This document shows, one piece after another, positions 57,275-64,000 of a stretch of DNA of 64,000 nt. The DNA lies in contig NZ_CP047897.1 in assembly GCF_009913235.1 (NCBI RefSeq), positions 1,817,501 through 1,881,500 on the forward strand, given 5' to 3'. The notes beneath the pieces are model-generated. The model did not search any database and was not told the origin of the DNA. It worked only from the letters and a program-made list of their open reading frames with translations. The position numbers were made by a program, and so were the translations under genes. The DNA is from Nibribacter ruber (GTDB lineage Bacteria > Bacteroidota > Bacteroidia > Cytophagales > Hymenobacteraceae). The stretch's first letter is position 1. Every line of letters starts with the position of its first letter.

Positions 57275-57802
57275 TTAAACGGCGTCTTCTCCTTCCTGGA
57301 ACCAGCTGGCGTACAGCACATAGTTGTCGGCGGTTTTGGCCATGGCGGCAATTTGTTCCGGGGCCAGGGCTTTCACTTTTTTGGCAGGCACACCAGCGTA
57401 AATATGGCCACTTTCGCAGATGGTGTTTTCCAGAACCACGGCCCCGGCGGCAATGATGCAGTGCTTTTGTACCACGGCGTTGTCCATAACAATAGAACCC
57501 ATGCCAATGAGCACATTGTCTTCTACGGTGCAGCCGTGCACCAGCGCGTTGTGGCCAATGCTCACGTTGTTGCCAATGGTGGTGGGCGCTTTCTGGTAGG
57601 TGCAATGAATGACGGCCCCGTCCTGGATGTTGGTCTTGTTCCCGATGCGGATCTGATGCACGTCTCCCCTGATCACGGCGTTGAACCAGACGGTGCACTG
57701 GTCGCCCATCTGCACATCGCCTACTATGGTGGCGTTGGGGGCAATGAAACAGGCCTCGCCCCAGGCGGGCGAAACTCCTTTTACAGGTAAGATTACAGGC
57801 AT
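57275..57802 (-). CDS. Gamma-carbonic anhydrase family protein (left-handed beta-helix)
   Basis: The 175-residue product is a hexapeptide-repeat protein of the gamma-CA/YrdA group: ACFIAPNATIVGDVQMGDQC, VWFNAVIRGDVHQIRIG and a metal site with His residues in GAVIHCTYQKAP and NVSIGHNALVHG. The three-His pattern needed for Zn binding is present. Family members form trimers; some hydrate CO2, others have unknown roles. It starts at ATG 57802 and shares no operon; its 3' side is a gap with no terminator seen. It is encoded just downstream of the large surface-protein operon on the same strand, separated by a terminator. Confidence 0.93.
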   Translation of the reverse strand: MPVILPVKGVSPAWGEACFIAPNATIVGDVQMGDQCTVWFNAVIRGDVHQIRIGNKTNIQDGAVIHCTYQKAPTTIGNNVSIGHNALVHGCTVEDNVLIGMGSIVMDNAVVQKHCIIAAGAVVLENTICESGHIYAGVPAKKVKALAPEQIAAMAKTADNYVLYASWFQEGEDAV

Positions 57803-57831
57803 AGCGTTGTAGGTTTTGACAAAGCTAAAAT

Positions 57832-57863
57832 AAAAAAGCCTCCCTAAGAAGGAAGGCTTTTTT
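57832..57863 (-). terminator. Intrinsic terminator of the receptor operon
   Basis: AAAAAAGCC and GGCTTTTTT form the outer stem, with TCCCT/AGGAA inside it. It begins one base past the stop codon of the gene at 57865. Confidence 0.9.
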
Positions 57864-57864
57864 A

Positions 57865-60207
57865 TTACAGGGCGGCGGCCACTTGCAAAGGATGTGTCTG
57901 CCTAATCACCTGACCCGAACTGGTGAGTCCGTTTACCTCAATCACAAAGTTGCCCGTGTCGTCTGAGGTGTAGAACGTAAGCACTGCCTGGCCTTTGGCA
58001 TCTGTGGTAAGCGAAGGCGCCCAGTACAGCAGTGGCCTGAAATCGGGTATCCGTTCCTGCGCCGTCATTTCATACACCGGGGCCTTGAACGGAAACGCCG
58101 GAGCCAGACCATCCCAGAAGAAGGTGCGGTCATCTTTGAAGGCATCTGGGTGCAGGTCTTTGTTGAGCGTGGTAATGGAAATTACGCCGTTACGAGCCAT
58201 CTGCCCAATACGGCGCAGGCGCGCAGTAGAATAGTACAGGCTCACTTTCTCCAGTTGGTTACCCGGCAACTGCAGCACCCATTGCGTATTAAACGTAGGG
58301 TAGCCATTGACCAGGTACAGCGGGTGTTCTTTGAACGTTGTGTTTAGGTCTAATGAGAAGATTCTGGGCTCTTTGCCTTTGGGCGTATTGATCAGGTTGG
58401 TGATGGGCAGCACTTCTTTGATGACCTCTTCCACATTCTTGAAGGCCACGTATTTGGTAAGGTCAAAGGTTCTGTCGGCGGCACCGATGCTTTCTTGTTC
58501 TAAAGGCGTAGGCAGGCTGTTGGCGTTGGTCTGACCCGCGCGCAATCCAGGGAAGGCCCGGCTGAAGAGCTTGCGCTGGGCGGCTTGTTGCAAGTACAGT
58601 TTCTCCTGGTGGGTGAGTACCAGCGGGCCCTTGAAACCAGACACTTTCTGCAGACTTCCCGCATGTTGCCATTGCACTCTTGCCCCCTCTACCCGCTTGC
58701 CTAATTGCAACACGTCATAGATAAGCCTGCTGTTAGAAGTGAAGGCCGGGTCTTGCAAGACAAAGCTTCCGTCTGGCTGGGCGTTGAGGATGATGGTACC
58801 AGCCTCTTCTTCGCCCATGAACATGACAGTAGCCCCCGCCATGGGTTTACCAGCAATATCTACCACTATGCCTTTCTTTCCTTGGCCAGCTCCTGCCGAA
58901 GGTTCTACAGCCGTTCTTCCTGTTGGTTCAGTGTTTGGGTTTTGCAAGGAATAAGAAACTGGCATTTTGCGCAATTCCCAGTCTAGGACCTCTGGTGAAG
59001 CGGCCATTGGAGCGTTCTGCACCGCCACCGACAAATGCGTGGCCATCGGGGCACCCGCGGTATTAGTAGCCGTTAGGGTAAGCGTCACTTTCTCGCGTCT
59101 GCCGTAGCGTTGGCGGTCGGTTCTCACGTGTACCAGGGCTGGGCTTATGCCTCTTGCATAAAAGGTTCTGGCGGCTTCTACCTGGCCGGCGCTGTTCATG
59201 ACCACCACTTGTGCACTGCCCGTGGATGCCTCTCCTCTAATGAAAGTAATTTCGCGCGGGCCACCGCCGGCCAGGTTTACCTTCTGGGACTGCACAGGAC
59301 CGTTGGCGGTGATGAATGCTACCAGAACTTCCTGGTTTCCGGCGGCTTTGCTCCACTCCAGGTTCGGCTGTAAGTTAACCCGTACCTCAGAAGGATTGGA
59401 TGTATTCACCTGCAAGCCAATGCCAGCGGCAAGCACTGGAATGGTAGCCACAGCAAGTTGACCCTGCGCGTTTTGTACCTGAACCTTAAGAGACTGAGCA
59501 ACGGTTGGGCTGAGTTTTAAAAGGGCTTTGCCTGCCGCATCTGTTTTAAACGTAGCCAGGGTTTTGTTGGCTGGGTCCAGCACCTTACCTGTTAAGCCAG
59601 CAGCATCTCCCAAGGCTTCTACTGCCAGCGTTCCTTCTACGCCTGCTACCAGATGACCACCTTCTGGGAAGGCAGAGACCTGTAGCGTAGAAAGGCCCAA
59701 TGTTTTTGCATCGGCCATTTCTGGCTGTACCGGGCCAAGTATCCGCACCTTTTGTCCAACGCCCCCCTGGGGCATTCCGGCGGTATAGGCCACCAATTCA
59801 TACTCCCCGGCGGGCAAAGAATCTGCCAACGGAATGGCTCCCTGGGCTACGCCCTCTTTAAGGGTGAACTGGTAGTTACGGCTATCCTGCAGCCGAACCG
59901 CCCTGAACTCTACCTGCAACAGGCCGCTGATCTGCTCTGGGGTAGACGATGCAGTTTGCAAGTTATGAGCGGCAAACCTAAGGGTGTCGCCGCTGGCGTA
60001 AAAGGGCTGTGAAAGGTGCAACAGCACCCGTGGAGCAGCTATTTCTTGCGCCGTCCAGTTCTGCAGTTGCTGTAACCAATGGTCCCAAGTGGCATTTTGG
60101 CGGGGCATGAACGCCAGCAAAGGCAGCAACAATAAGGCCCAAAGGGCTTTCAATGGTTTTGGTAAAGAGGGGAAACGGTTCATGGAGAACTTGAAAAAAT
60201 GAATCAT
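57865..60207 (-). CDS. Large secreted protein with MG2-like and plug-like regions
   Basis: The 780-residue product has a signal-like start (LWALLLLPLLAFMPRQ). The segment ILLHLSQPFYASGDTLRF-like (PRVLLHLSQPFYASGDTLRF) and LADSLPAGEYELVAYT recall the MG2 (alpha-2-macroglobulin) domain found in large Bacteroidota surface proteins. Later YGRREKVTLTLTATNTAG and a C-terminal segment (GVISITTLNKDLHPDAF) resemble TonB plug-type sequence without a barrel. It is the last gene of a three-gene operon with a DUF4249 lipoprotein and a TonB receptor. The ATG overlaps the preceding stop (TAATG), so translation is coupled; a second ATG eight codons later is also possible. Probably surface or periplasmic. Confidence 0.85.
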   Translation of the reverse strand: MIHFFKFSMNRFPSLPKPLKALWALLLLPLLAFMPRQNATWDHWLQQLQNWTAQEIAAPRVLLHLSQPFYASGDTLRFAAHNLQTASSTPEQISGLLQVEFRAVRLQDSRNYQFTLKEGVAQGAIPLADSLPAGEYELVAYTAGMPQGGVGQKVRILGPVQPEMADAKTLGLSTLQVSAFPEGGHLVAGVEGTLAVEALGDAAGLTGKVLDPANKTLATFKTDAAGKALLKLSPTVAQSLKVQVQNAQGQLAVATIPVLAAGIGLQVNTSNPSEVRVNLQPNLEWSKAAGNQEVLVAFITANGPVQSQKVNLAGGGPREITFIRGEASTGSAQVVVMNSAGQVEAARTFYARGISPALVHVRTDRQRYGRREKVTLTLTATNTAGAPMATHLSVAVQNAPMAASPEVLDWELRKMPVSYSLQNPNTEPTGRTAVEPSAGAGQGKKGIVVDIAGKPMAGATVMFMGEEEAGTIILNAQPDGSFVLQDPAFTSNSRLIYDVLQLGKRVEGARVQWQHAGSLQKVSGFKGPLVLTHQEKLYLQQAAQRKLFSRAFPGLRAGQTNANSLPTPLEQESIGAADRTFDLTKYVAFKNVEEVIKEVLPITNLINTPKGKEPRIFSLDLNTTFKEHPLYLVNGYPTFNTQWVLQLPGNQLEKVSLYYSTARLRRIGQMARNGVISITTLNKDLHPDAFKDDRTFFWDGLAPAFPFKAPVYEMTAQERIPDFRPLLYWAPSLTTDAKGQAVLTFYTSDDTGNFVIEVNGLTSSGQVIRQTHPLQVAAAL

Positions 60208-61271
60208 TACCAGAAAGAAGGCCTAATGGTAGTGCTGTTGAGAATGACACGGCAATCGTCATCATAATCCAGCAGGGGCGGCGGGTTGGGCACGTCTGAG
60301 CGGTTCAGGTTCACCACCTGCCGCGAAACAGCCGATGCCCCAAAATACCCGATCACCATCTCTTCTGGGTCGTTGACGTTGTAGAGATTGCTTTTGGCGT
60401 TAGCCGGAGGCGGATCTAGCACAGAACCTGTCTTGGCCGTTTGCATTTCCATAACACGCCAGTAATCATAAGCGGTTTCTGAAAGAGAGTATTGGCGTAT
60501 TTCTACCCGATACCTGATGTTCAACGTCTGGGGTGTAACTGGGATGGTGGCCACCTGCTGTGACTGCACAAAATTTCCGTTGAACAACCTGTCATCAGAA
60601 ACTCTAATGGCACTCACTGTATCTTTTACCCAACAAGTGGTACAGCAAGACTTCGGCTTGGATACCAGACGGCCGGTTCTTATATCTGTTTCTGTGTATT
60701 CCCAGGGTTGAGTGGCTACCTCATACACGCCAGTCCAATCCCAGCGGTAGAAGTTACGCTCGCCGGCCGCATCTTGAAACTGGGCGGTAAGCTCAAAGCG
60801 ATCGTCTGGCAATTCATTATCATTTTCTATAACTGTTTTCTCCACATAGGCGCTTTTCACCGATGCAAGAGCAGGCACGGCCGGCATTACTTCTGCCTTT
60901 GAGGCGTAGGTACGGCCGTCTTGCAGGTTCACGGTAAGTGTGTAAGTGCCGCCCACGCGGCCACGTATGCCAGAGGCCCCGGCTCTGGTTCTGTAAATCC
61001 CAAACTGGTATTGGCTAAGCACTTCAATGTTACCAAGTTCATCTTGAATGGTCACCGTGGCATTCTTCACCGAGTTGTCAATGATGGAAAGATTGCCTCC
61101 GTAGGGAGAACTCATGTTGATGTAGATGTAATATGGGCCCGGGTCTGTGGTGATGAGTCCAGAGATGGTCATCAGTTTCTCATTGTCCGGCATTTTCAAC
61201 TCCACGGGTTCTACGCAGCCGGCCAGCCACAGGGGCAGCGCCAACAAGAACCATGTATACAAAGATTTCAT
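60207..61271 (-). CDS. DUF4249 domain lipoprotein
   Basis: The 354-residue product starts with a lipoprotein signal, MKSLYTWFLLALPLWLAGC. The next segment, EPVELKMPDNEKLMTISGLI then TTDPGPYYIYI, and the GGTYTLTVNLQDGRTYASKA strand identify DUF4249, a Bacteroidota family almost always encoded beside a TonB-dependent receptor and likely its surface-exposed partner. It may bind or present the ligand. Pro/Cys-rich segment SKPKSCCTTCWVKDT is conserved in many members. I chose ATG 61271; an upstream ATG at 61283 would also leave a gap after the receptor gene. The stop codon overlaps the ATG of the next gene by one base. Confidence 0.93.
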   Translation of the reverse strand: MKSLYTWFLLALPLWLAGCVEPVELKMPDNEKLMTISGLITTDPGPYYIYINMSSPYGGNLSIIDNSVKNATVTIQDELGNIEVLSQYQFGIYRTRAGASGIRGRVGGTYTLTVNLQDGRTYASKAEVMPAVPALASVKSAYVEKTVIENDNELPDDRFELTAQFQDAAGERNFYRWDWTGVYEVATQPWEYTETDIRTGRLVSKPKSCCTTCWVKDTVSAIRVSDDRLFNGNFVQSQQVATIPVTPQTLNIRYRVEIRQYSLSETAYDYWRVMEMQTAKTGSVLDPPPANAKSNLYNVNDPEEMVIGYFGASAVSRQVVNLNRSDVPNPPPLLDYDDDCRVILNSTTIRPSFW

Positions 61272-61290
61272 TTTCTGGCTCATGCGGTAC

Positions 61291-63996
61291 TTAAAACTTA
61301 AATTCATATGAAATAGACGGTAACGGAATGCCTACCACAGACAGCTTGTAGGGCTTAGGCACGGAGAATTTCTCATGGCGGTAGAACACAGAATAGGCGT
61401 TCTTACGGCCGTACACGTTGCTCACGGAGAAGTTCCAGCGGCCCTCCCACTTCTTGTCTTTCTTGTGGTTGGTCTCAATGGTCAGGGACAGATCAAGGCG
61501 GTGATAGTCTGGAATGCGGGCCTGGTTGCGCGGACCGTAGATGGGAATGATACGACCATCGTTGAGGTACTGCCCAATTGGTGCCGTGGTTGGCCGGCCG
61601 GTGCTGTAGGTGAAATTAGAAGTAAGGGCCACCCGTCGGTTCATCTGCCAGGCCGTCACCAGGTTAAAGGTATGGGGCTTGTCATGGTTGCTGGAGTACC
61701 ACTCTCCTTTGTTAATCTCTTCTTCCGGACGTTCAGAGGCTACTTTAATTTGGGAGCGAGCATAGGTGTAGCTGGTCCAGCCGGTGAATCTGCCGCTTTT
61801 CTTAGAGAGCAGTACCTCTGCCCCATACGTGCGTCCCTTGCCCGCCAACAAGTCTGCCTCCACCGCTGGGTTCAGCCAAAGGTCTGCGCCTTCTTTGTAG
61901 TCTAACTGGTTTTGAATGTCTTTGTAATACCCTTCAATGGAGAATTCCAGGGCGTTGTCTAAGAAATTATGGAAGTAGCCCAAGGAGTACTGGTCTCCTA
62001 CCTGCGGCTGAATGAAGGAATTGCTGGTCTGCCAGAAATCTATCGGCGAGATGCCCACTGTACTAGACACCAGGTGAATGTACTGGCGCATGCGCTGGTA
62101 ACCGGCCTTCAGGGAGTTGTTCTCTGTAATGCTGAACTTCAGGGATACCCGCGGCTCCAGGCCTGAATACCTGGCAATGGTCTGGCCCGCGTCAAAATGC
62201 AATGTGTCTTGGATGGTTCTGATTCTCTTGGTCTCACCGGGAGCATACACGTACACATCGCCGGGGCCAATGTTCCAGAAAGAAGAGAACCTGAGTCCTA
62301 CCATGGCGCTCCACCGCGGACTGATGGTATATTCATCGCTCAAGTACAAGGCGCCTTCCATGGATTGCTGGTAGGGCAAGGCAGAACCGTTCACCGACGA
62401 TTCCTCTGAAGTAGCCGCCAGAATGCCCGGCTGAAACTCATACCGCGTGCCCTGAAAACCTGCCGTAATCTGGTGCTTGCCGGCGTAATACGTCAGTTCT
62501 GGTTTCACTTCTACAGACCACAAACCGTTCTTGAACGAAGAAGCCCGTGACGCCAGCTCATCTGTAGCCTCAAAGCTGTACTTGCTGATCACGCCACTCA
62601 GAGAGCCCACCCATTTCTCACTGAACGTATGCGTGTGCTTGACAGAAGCGCCAATGTTCTGCCAGTTATACAAGCTGTCTTTGGTAAACCCGAAGGCATC
62701 GCTGCTATAATAGCCGCCAATGGATATTTTATCTTTGGCGCCCAATTGGTGGTTGACCTGGGCGGTTATGTCATAGAAAGAGGCACTGCTTCTGCGCAAC
62801 TGCTCGTCCTTTAATCGTTTCAGGAACCAGTCCAGGTAAGAAACCCGGCCGGCTACCAGAAACGTGGTATTCTTAGAAGCACCCAGCGGGCCTTCCAGCA
62901 CCAACCGGCTGGTTACGGGGCCAAGGGCACCTTTGCCGGTCAGTTTGTTCTTGTTGCCTTCCTTTTGCTTTACATCCAGCACGCTAGACAATCTACCGCC
63001 AAACTGAGCAGGAATACCGCCTCTGTACAAGGTCACGTCCTGCACCGCGTCTGGGTTGAACACAGAGAAAAACCCGAACAAGTGGCTGGGATTGTACACT
63101 GGCACGCCGCCCATCAAAACCAGGTTTTGGTCAGTGCTGCCGCCGCGTACGTTAAAGCCGCCAGAGCCTTCCCCCACCGAGCTTACGCCTGGCAGGAGCA
63201 TGACGGCTTTCACCACATCTGCCTCGCCCATGAAGGTAGGCATCTTGCGCACCACACCCATGTCCAGCTTGTTCACCCCCATTTCTATGCTGTTCACATT
63301 CTGGTCGGTGAGGCGTTCTGAGTTGATCTGGACCTCATTTAAGGCCACGGCGTTTTCATACAGGGTCACGTCTACCTTGCCGCTGTTGTAGAGAGCTACA
63401 ATGCGCTCTTCAGGCATGAGGCCCACTACGCGGTAAGACACCAGGTGCTCCCCCACCGGCAAACTAAGTTCATAGTCTCCGTTGGCGTCTGACATGGCAC
63501 CTGCTTTCATGGCTGTTACTGCCACGGTGGCACCGGCCACGCCTTCTCCTGTTTTGGAATGGACCAGACGCCCGCGCAAGGTCACTTTAGCAGCTTTGGA
63601 AGCATTCTGCGGACTGCCCACCTGCACTCGGTTCAAAGGCCGGCCCTGGCTGTCTTTGGTGGCCAGCACCGGCTGTACGAAACCCGCCGGCTTTATCACG
63701 ATGGCGAAAGGATGATACTGAATAAACTCCAGGGTGGTACCTTCCAGAGATTTGCGCAACACCTCTGGTAAGGGTGTACGGTCAAACACGGCGGTTACCT
63801 TAATGTCTTGCAACCATTGGCTCTGGTAGTAGAACCGTAGCGGCGTCTTCTTCTCCAGGTCTGATAAAATAGTCTGCAACGGTGCCTGCTCATACCGCGC
63901 GGTAATCAAAGAATCTGAAGAGGTTTGGGCGGTTCCCAGAAACGGGATAAGTACTAGAAAGCAAGCGACAAGGGAAGCTAAAAAGGGGAAGCGCAT
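61291..63996 (-). CDS. TonB-dependent outer-membrane receptor with STN domain
   Basis: The 901-residue product has a signal peptide (LVACFLVLIPFLGTAQ). Residues about 30 to 105 form an STN domain (QAPLQTILSDLEKKTPLRFY), as in receptors that signal to FecR-type anti-sigma factors. A carboxypeptidase-like regulatory domain (VTLRGRLVHSKTGEGVAGA) and a plug (RKMPTFMGEADVVKAVMLLP, GGFNVRGGSTDQNLVLMGGV) follow, then a large beta-barrel ending in a terminal aromatic residue (SYEFKF). It imports an unknown ligand with TonB energy. No FecI/FecR gene is visible, but the gene starts only four bases from the window end, so one may lie just outside. It leads the three-gene operon. Confidence 0.96.
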   Translation of the reverse strand: MRFPFLASLVACFLVLIPFLGTAQTSSDSLITARYEQAPLQTILSDLEKKTPLRFYYQSQWLQDIKVTAVFDRTPLPEVLRKSLEGTTLEFIQYHPFAIVIKPAGFVQPVLATKDSQGRPLNRVQVGSPQNASKAAKVTLRGRLVHSKTGEGVAGATVAVTAMKAGAMSDANGDYELSLPVGEHLVSYRVVGLMPEERIVALYNSGKVDVTLYENAVALNEVQINSERLTDQNVNSIEMGVNKLDMGVVRKMPTFMGEADVVKAVMLLPGVSSVGEGSGGFNVRGGSTDQNLVLMGGVPVYNPSHLFGFFSVFNPDAVQDVTLYRGGIPAQFGGRLSSVLDVKQKEGNKNKLTGKGALGPVTSRLVLEGPLGASKNTTFLVAGRVSYLDWFLKRLKDEQLRRSSASFYDITAQVNHQLGAKDKISIGGYYSSDAFGFTKDSLYNWQNIGASVKHTHTFSEKWVGSLSGVISKYSFEATDELASRASSFKNGLWSVEVKPELTYYAGKHQITAGFQGTRYEFQPGILAATSEESSVNGSALPYQQSMEGALYLSDEYTISPRWSAMVGLRFSSFWNIGPGDVYVYAPGETKRIRTIQDTLHFDAGQTIARYSGLEPRVSLKFSITENNSLKAGYQRMRQYIHLVSSTVGISPIDFWQTSNSFIQPQVGDQYSLGYFHNFLDNALEFSIEGYYKDIQNQLDYKEGADLWLNPAVEADLLAGKGRTYGAEVLLSKKSGRFTGWTSYTYARSQIKVASERPEEEINKGEWYSSNHDKPHTFNLVTAWQMNRRVALTSNFTYSTGRPTTAPIGQYLNDGRIIPIYGPRNQARIPDYHRLDLSLTIETNHKKDKKWEGRWNFSVSNVYGRKNAYSVFYRHEKFSVPKPYKLSVVGIPLPSISYEFKF

Positions 63997-64000
63997 GAAT

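Noticed and set aside
57207-57698. 163-codon frame within the gamma-carbonic anhydrase gene
   Set aside because: Alternate-frame shadow of the hexapeptide repeats; the beta-helix frame is clearly real.
1-64000. tRNA or rRNA genes
   Set aside because: No GTTCRA-type T-arm or rRNA core sequence was noticed in any intergenic gap on reading; a covariance search was not possible.

Overview
The window looks like chromosomal DNA of a Bacteroidota bacterium, most likely a Cytophagales/Hymenobacteraceae-type organism (Rufibacter or Pontibacter relatives are my guess, not a proven call). The clues are a Rho factor with a long Arg/Asn/Glu-rich insert, promoters of the TAnnTTTG type just upstream of genes (TACCTTTG, TATCTTTG, TATATTTG), a TonB-dependent receptor with STN domain followed by a DUF4249 lipoprotein, a PolX with a decayed polymerase site, and many families typical of the phylum. 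No tRNA, rRNA, CRISPR array, prophage or plasmid function was seen. Layout: 1-4500 holds accessory genes (CPBP protease, PD40 protein, ABC module) and a short cassette-like unit. 4.5-8.2 kb has rho and serS, divergently transcribed. 8.2-13.5 kb has a repeat-rich gap, a family 9 glycosyltransferase, a TonB-C protein and polX. 13.9-20.3 kb has a lipoprotein, an EVE protein, two tandem paralogous secreted proteins, pyrR-pyrB and a STAS-like protein. 20.4-31.0 kb has TolC, aminopeptidase P, a subtilase, a GT4 enzyme, small accessory genes, a DUF421 remnant, DUF2254 and an M16 peptidase. 31.1-32.4 kb is a two-cassette array bounded by attC-like sites. 32.5-43 kb has an O-methyltransferase, a LysM lytic transglycosylase, an MFS exporter, cyanophycinase and dnaE. 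43-45 kb is low-GC accessory DNA with a REP-associated tyrosine transposase (RAYT) and its REP hairpins. 45-57.8 kb has trxA, a GT-C glycosyltransferase, DsbD, a CNNM/CorC protein, a Nudix hydrolase, a stand-alone PycTM-type membrane protein and a gamma carbonic anhydrase. 57.9-64 kb is one minus-strand operon: TonB receptor, DUF4249 lipoprotein, and an MG2-like surface protein. Two features stand out. First, a palindrome of about 38 bp occurs 27 times in 64 kb, in nearly every larger intergenic gap and once inside a coding sequence. Its arms vary in compensating ways, it often sits within tens of bases of a stop codon, and in several places it directly abuts an intrinsic terminator so that its outer T run serves as the U tract. 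Second, two loci (3858-4481, minus; 31169-32367, plus) have small orphan genes between attC-like folded sites whose R box at the start of each unit is complementary to the R box at its end, as in integron cassettes. Two sites 28 kb apart share 41 identical bases. No integrase gene is visible. Coordinates, motifs and repeats were read by eye; family names rest on recognised motifs and were not database-checked.
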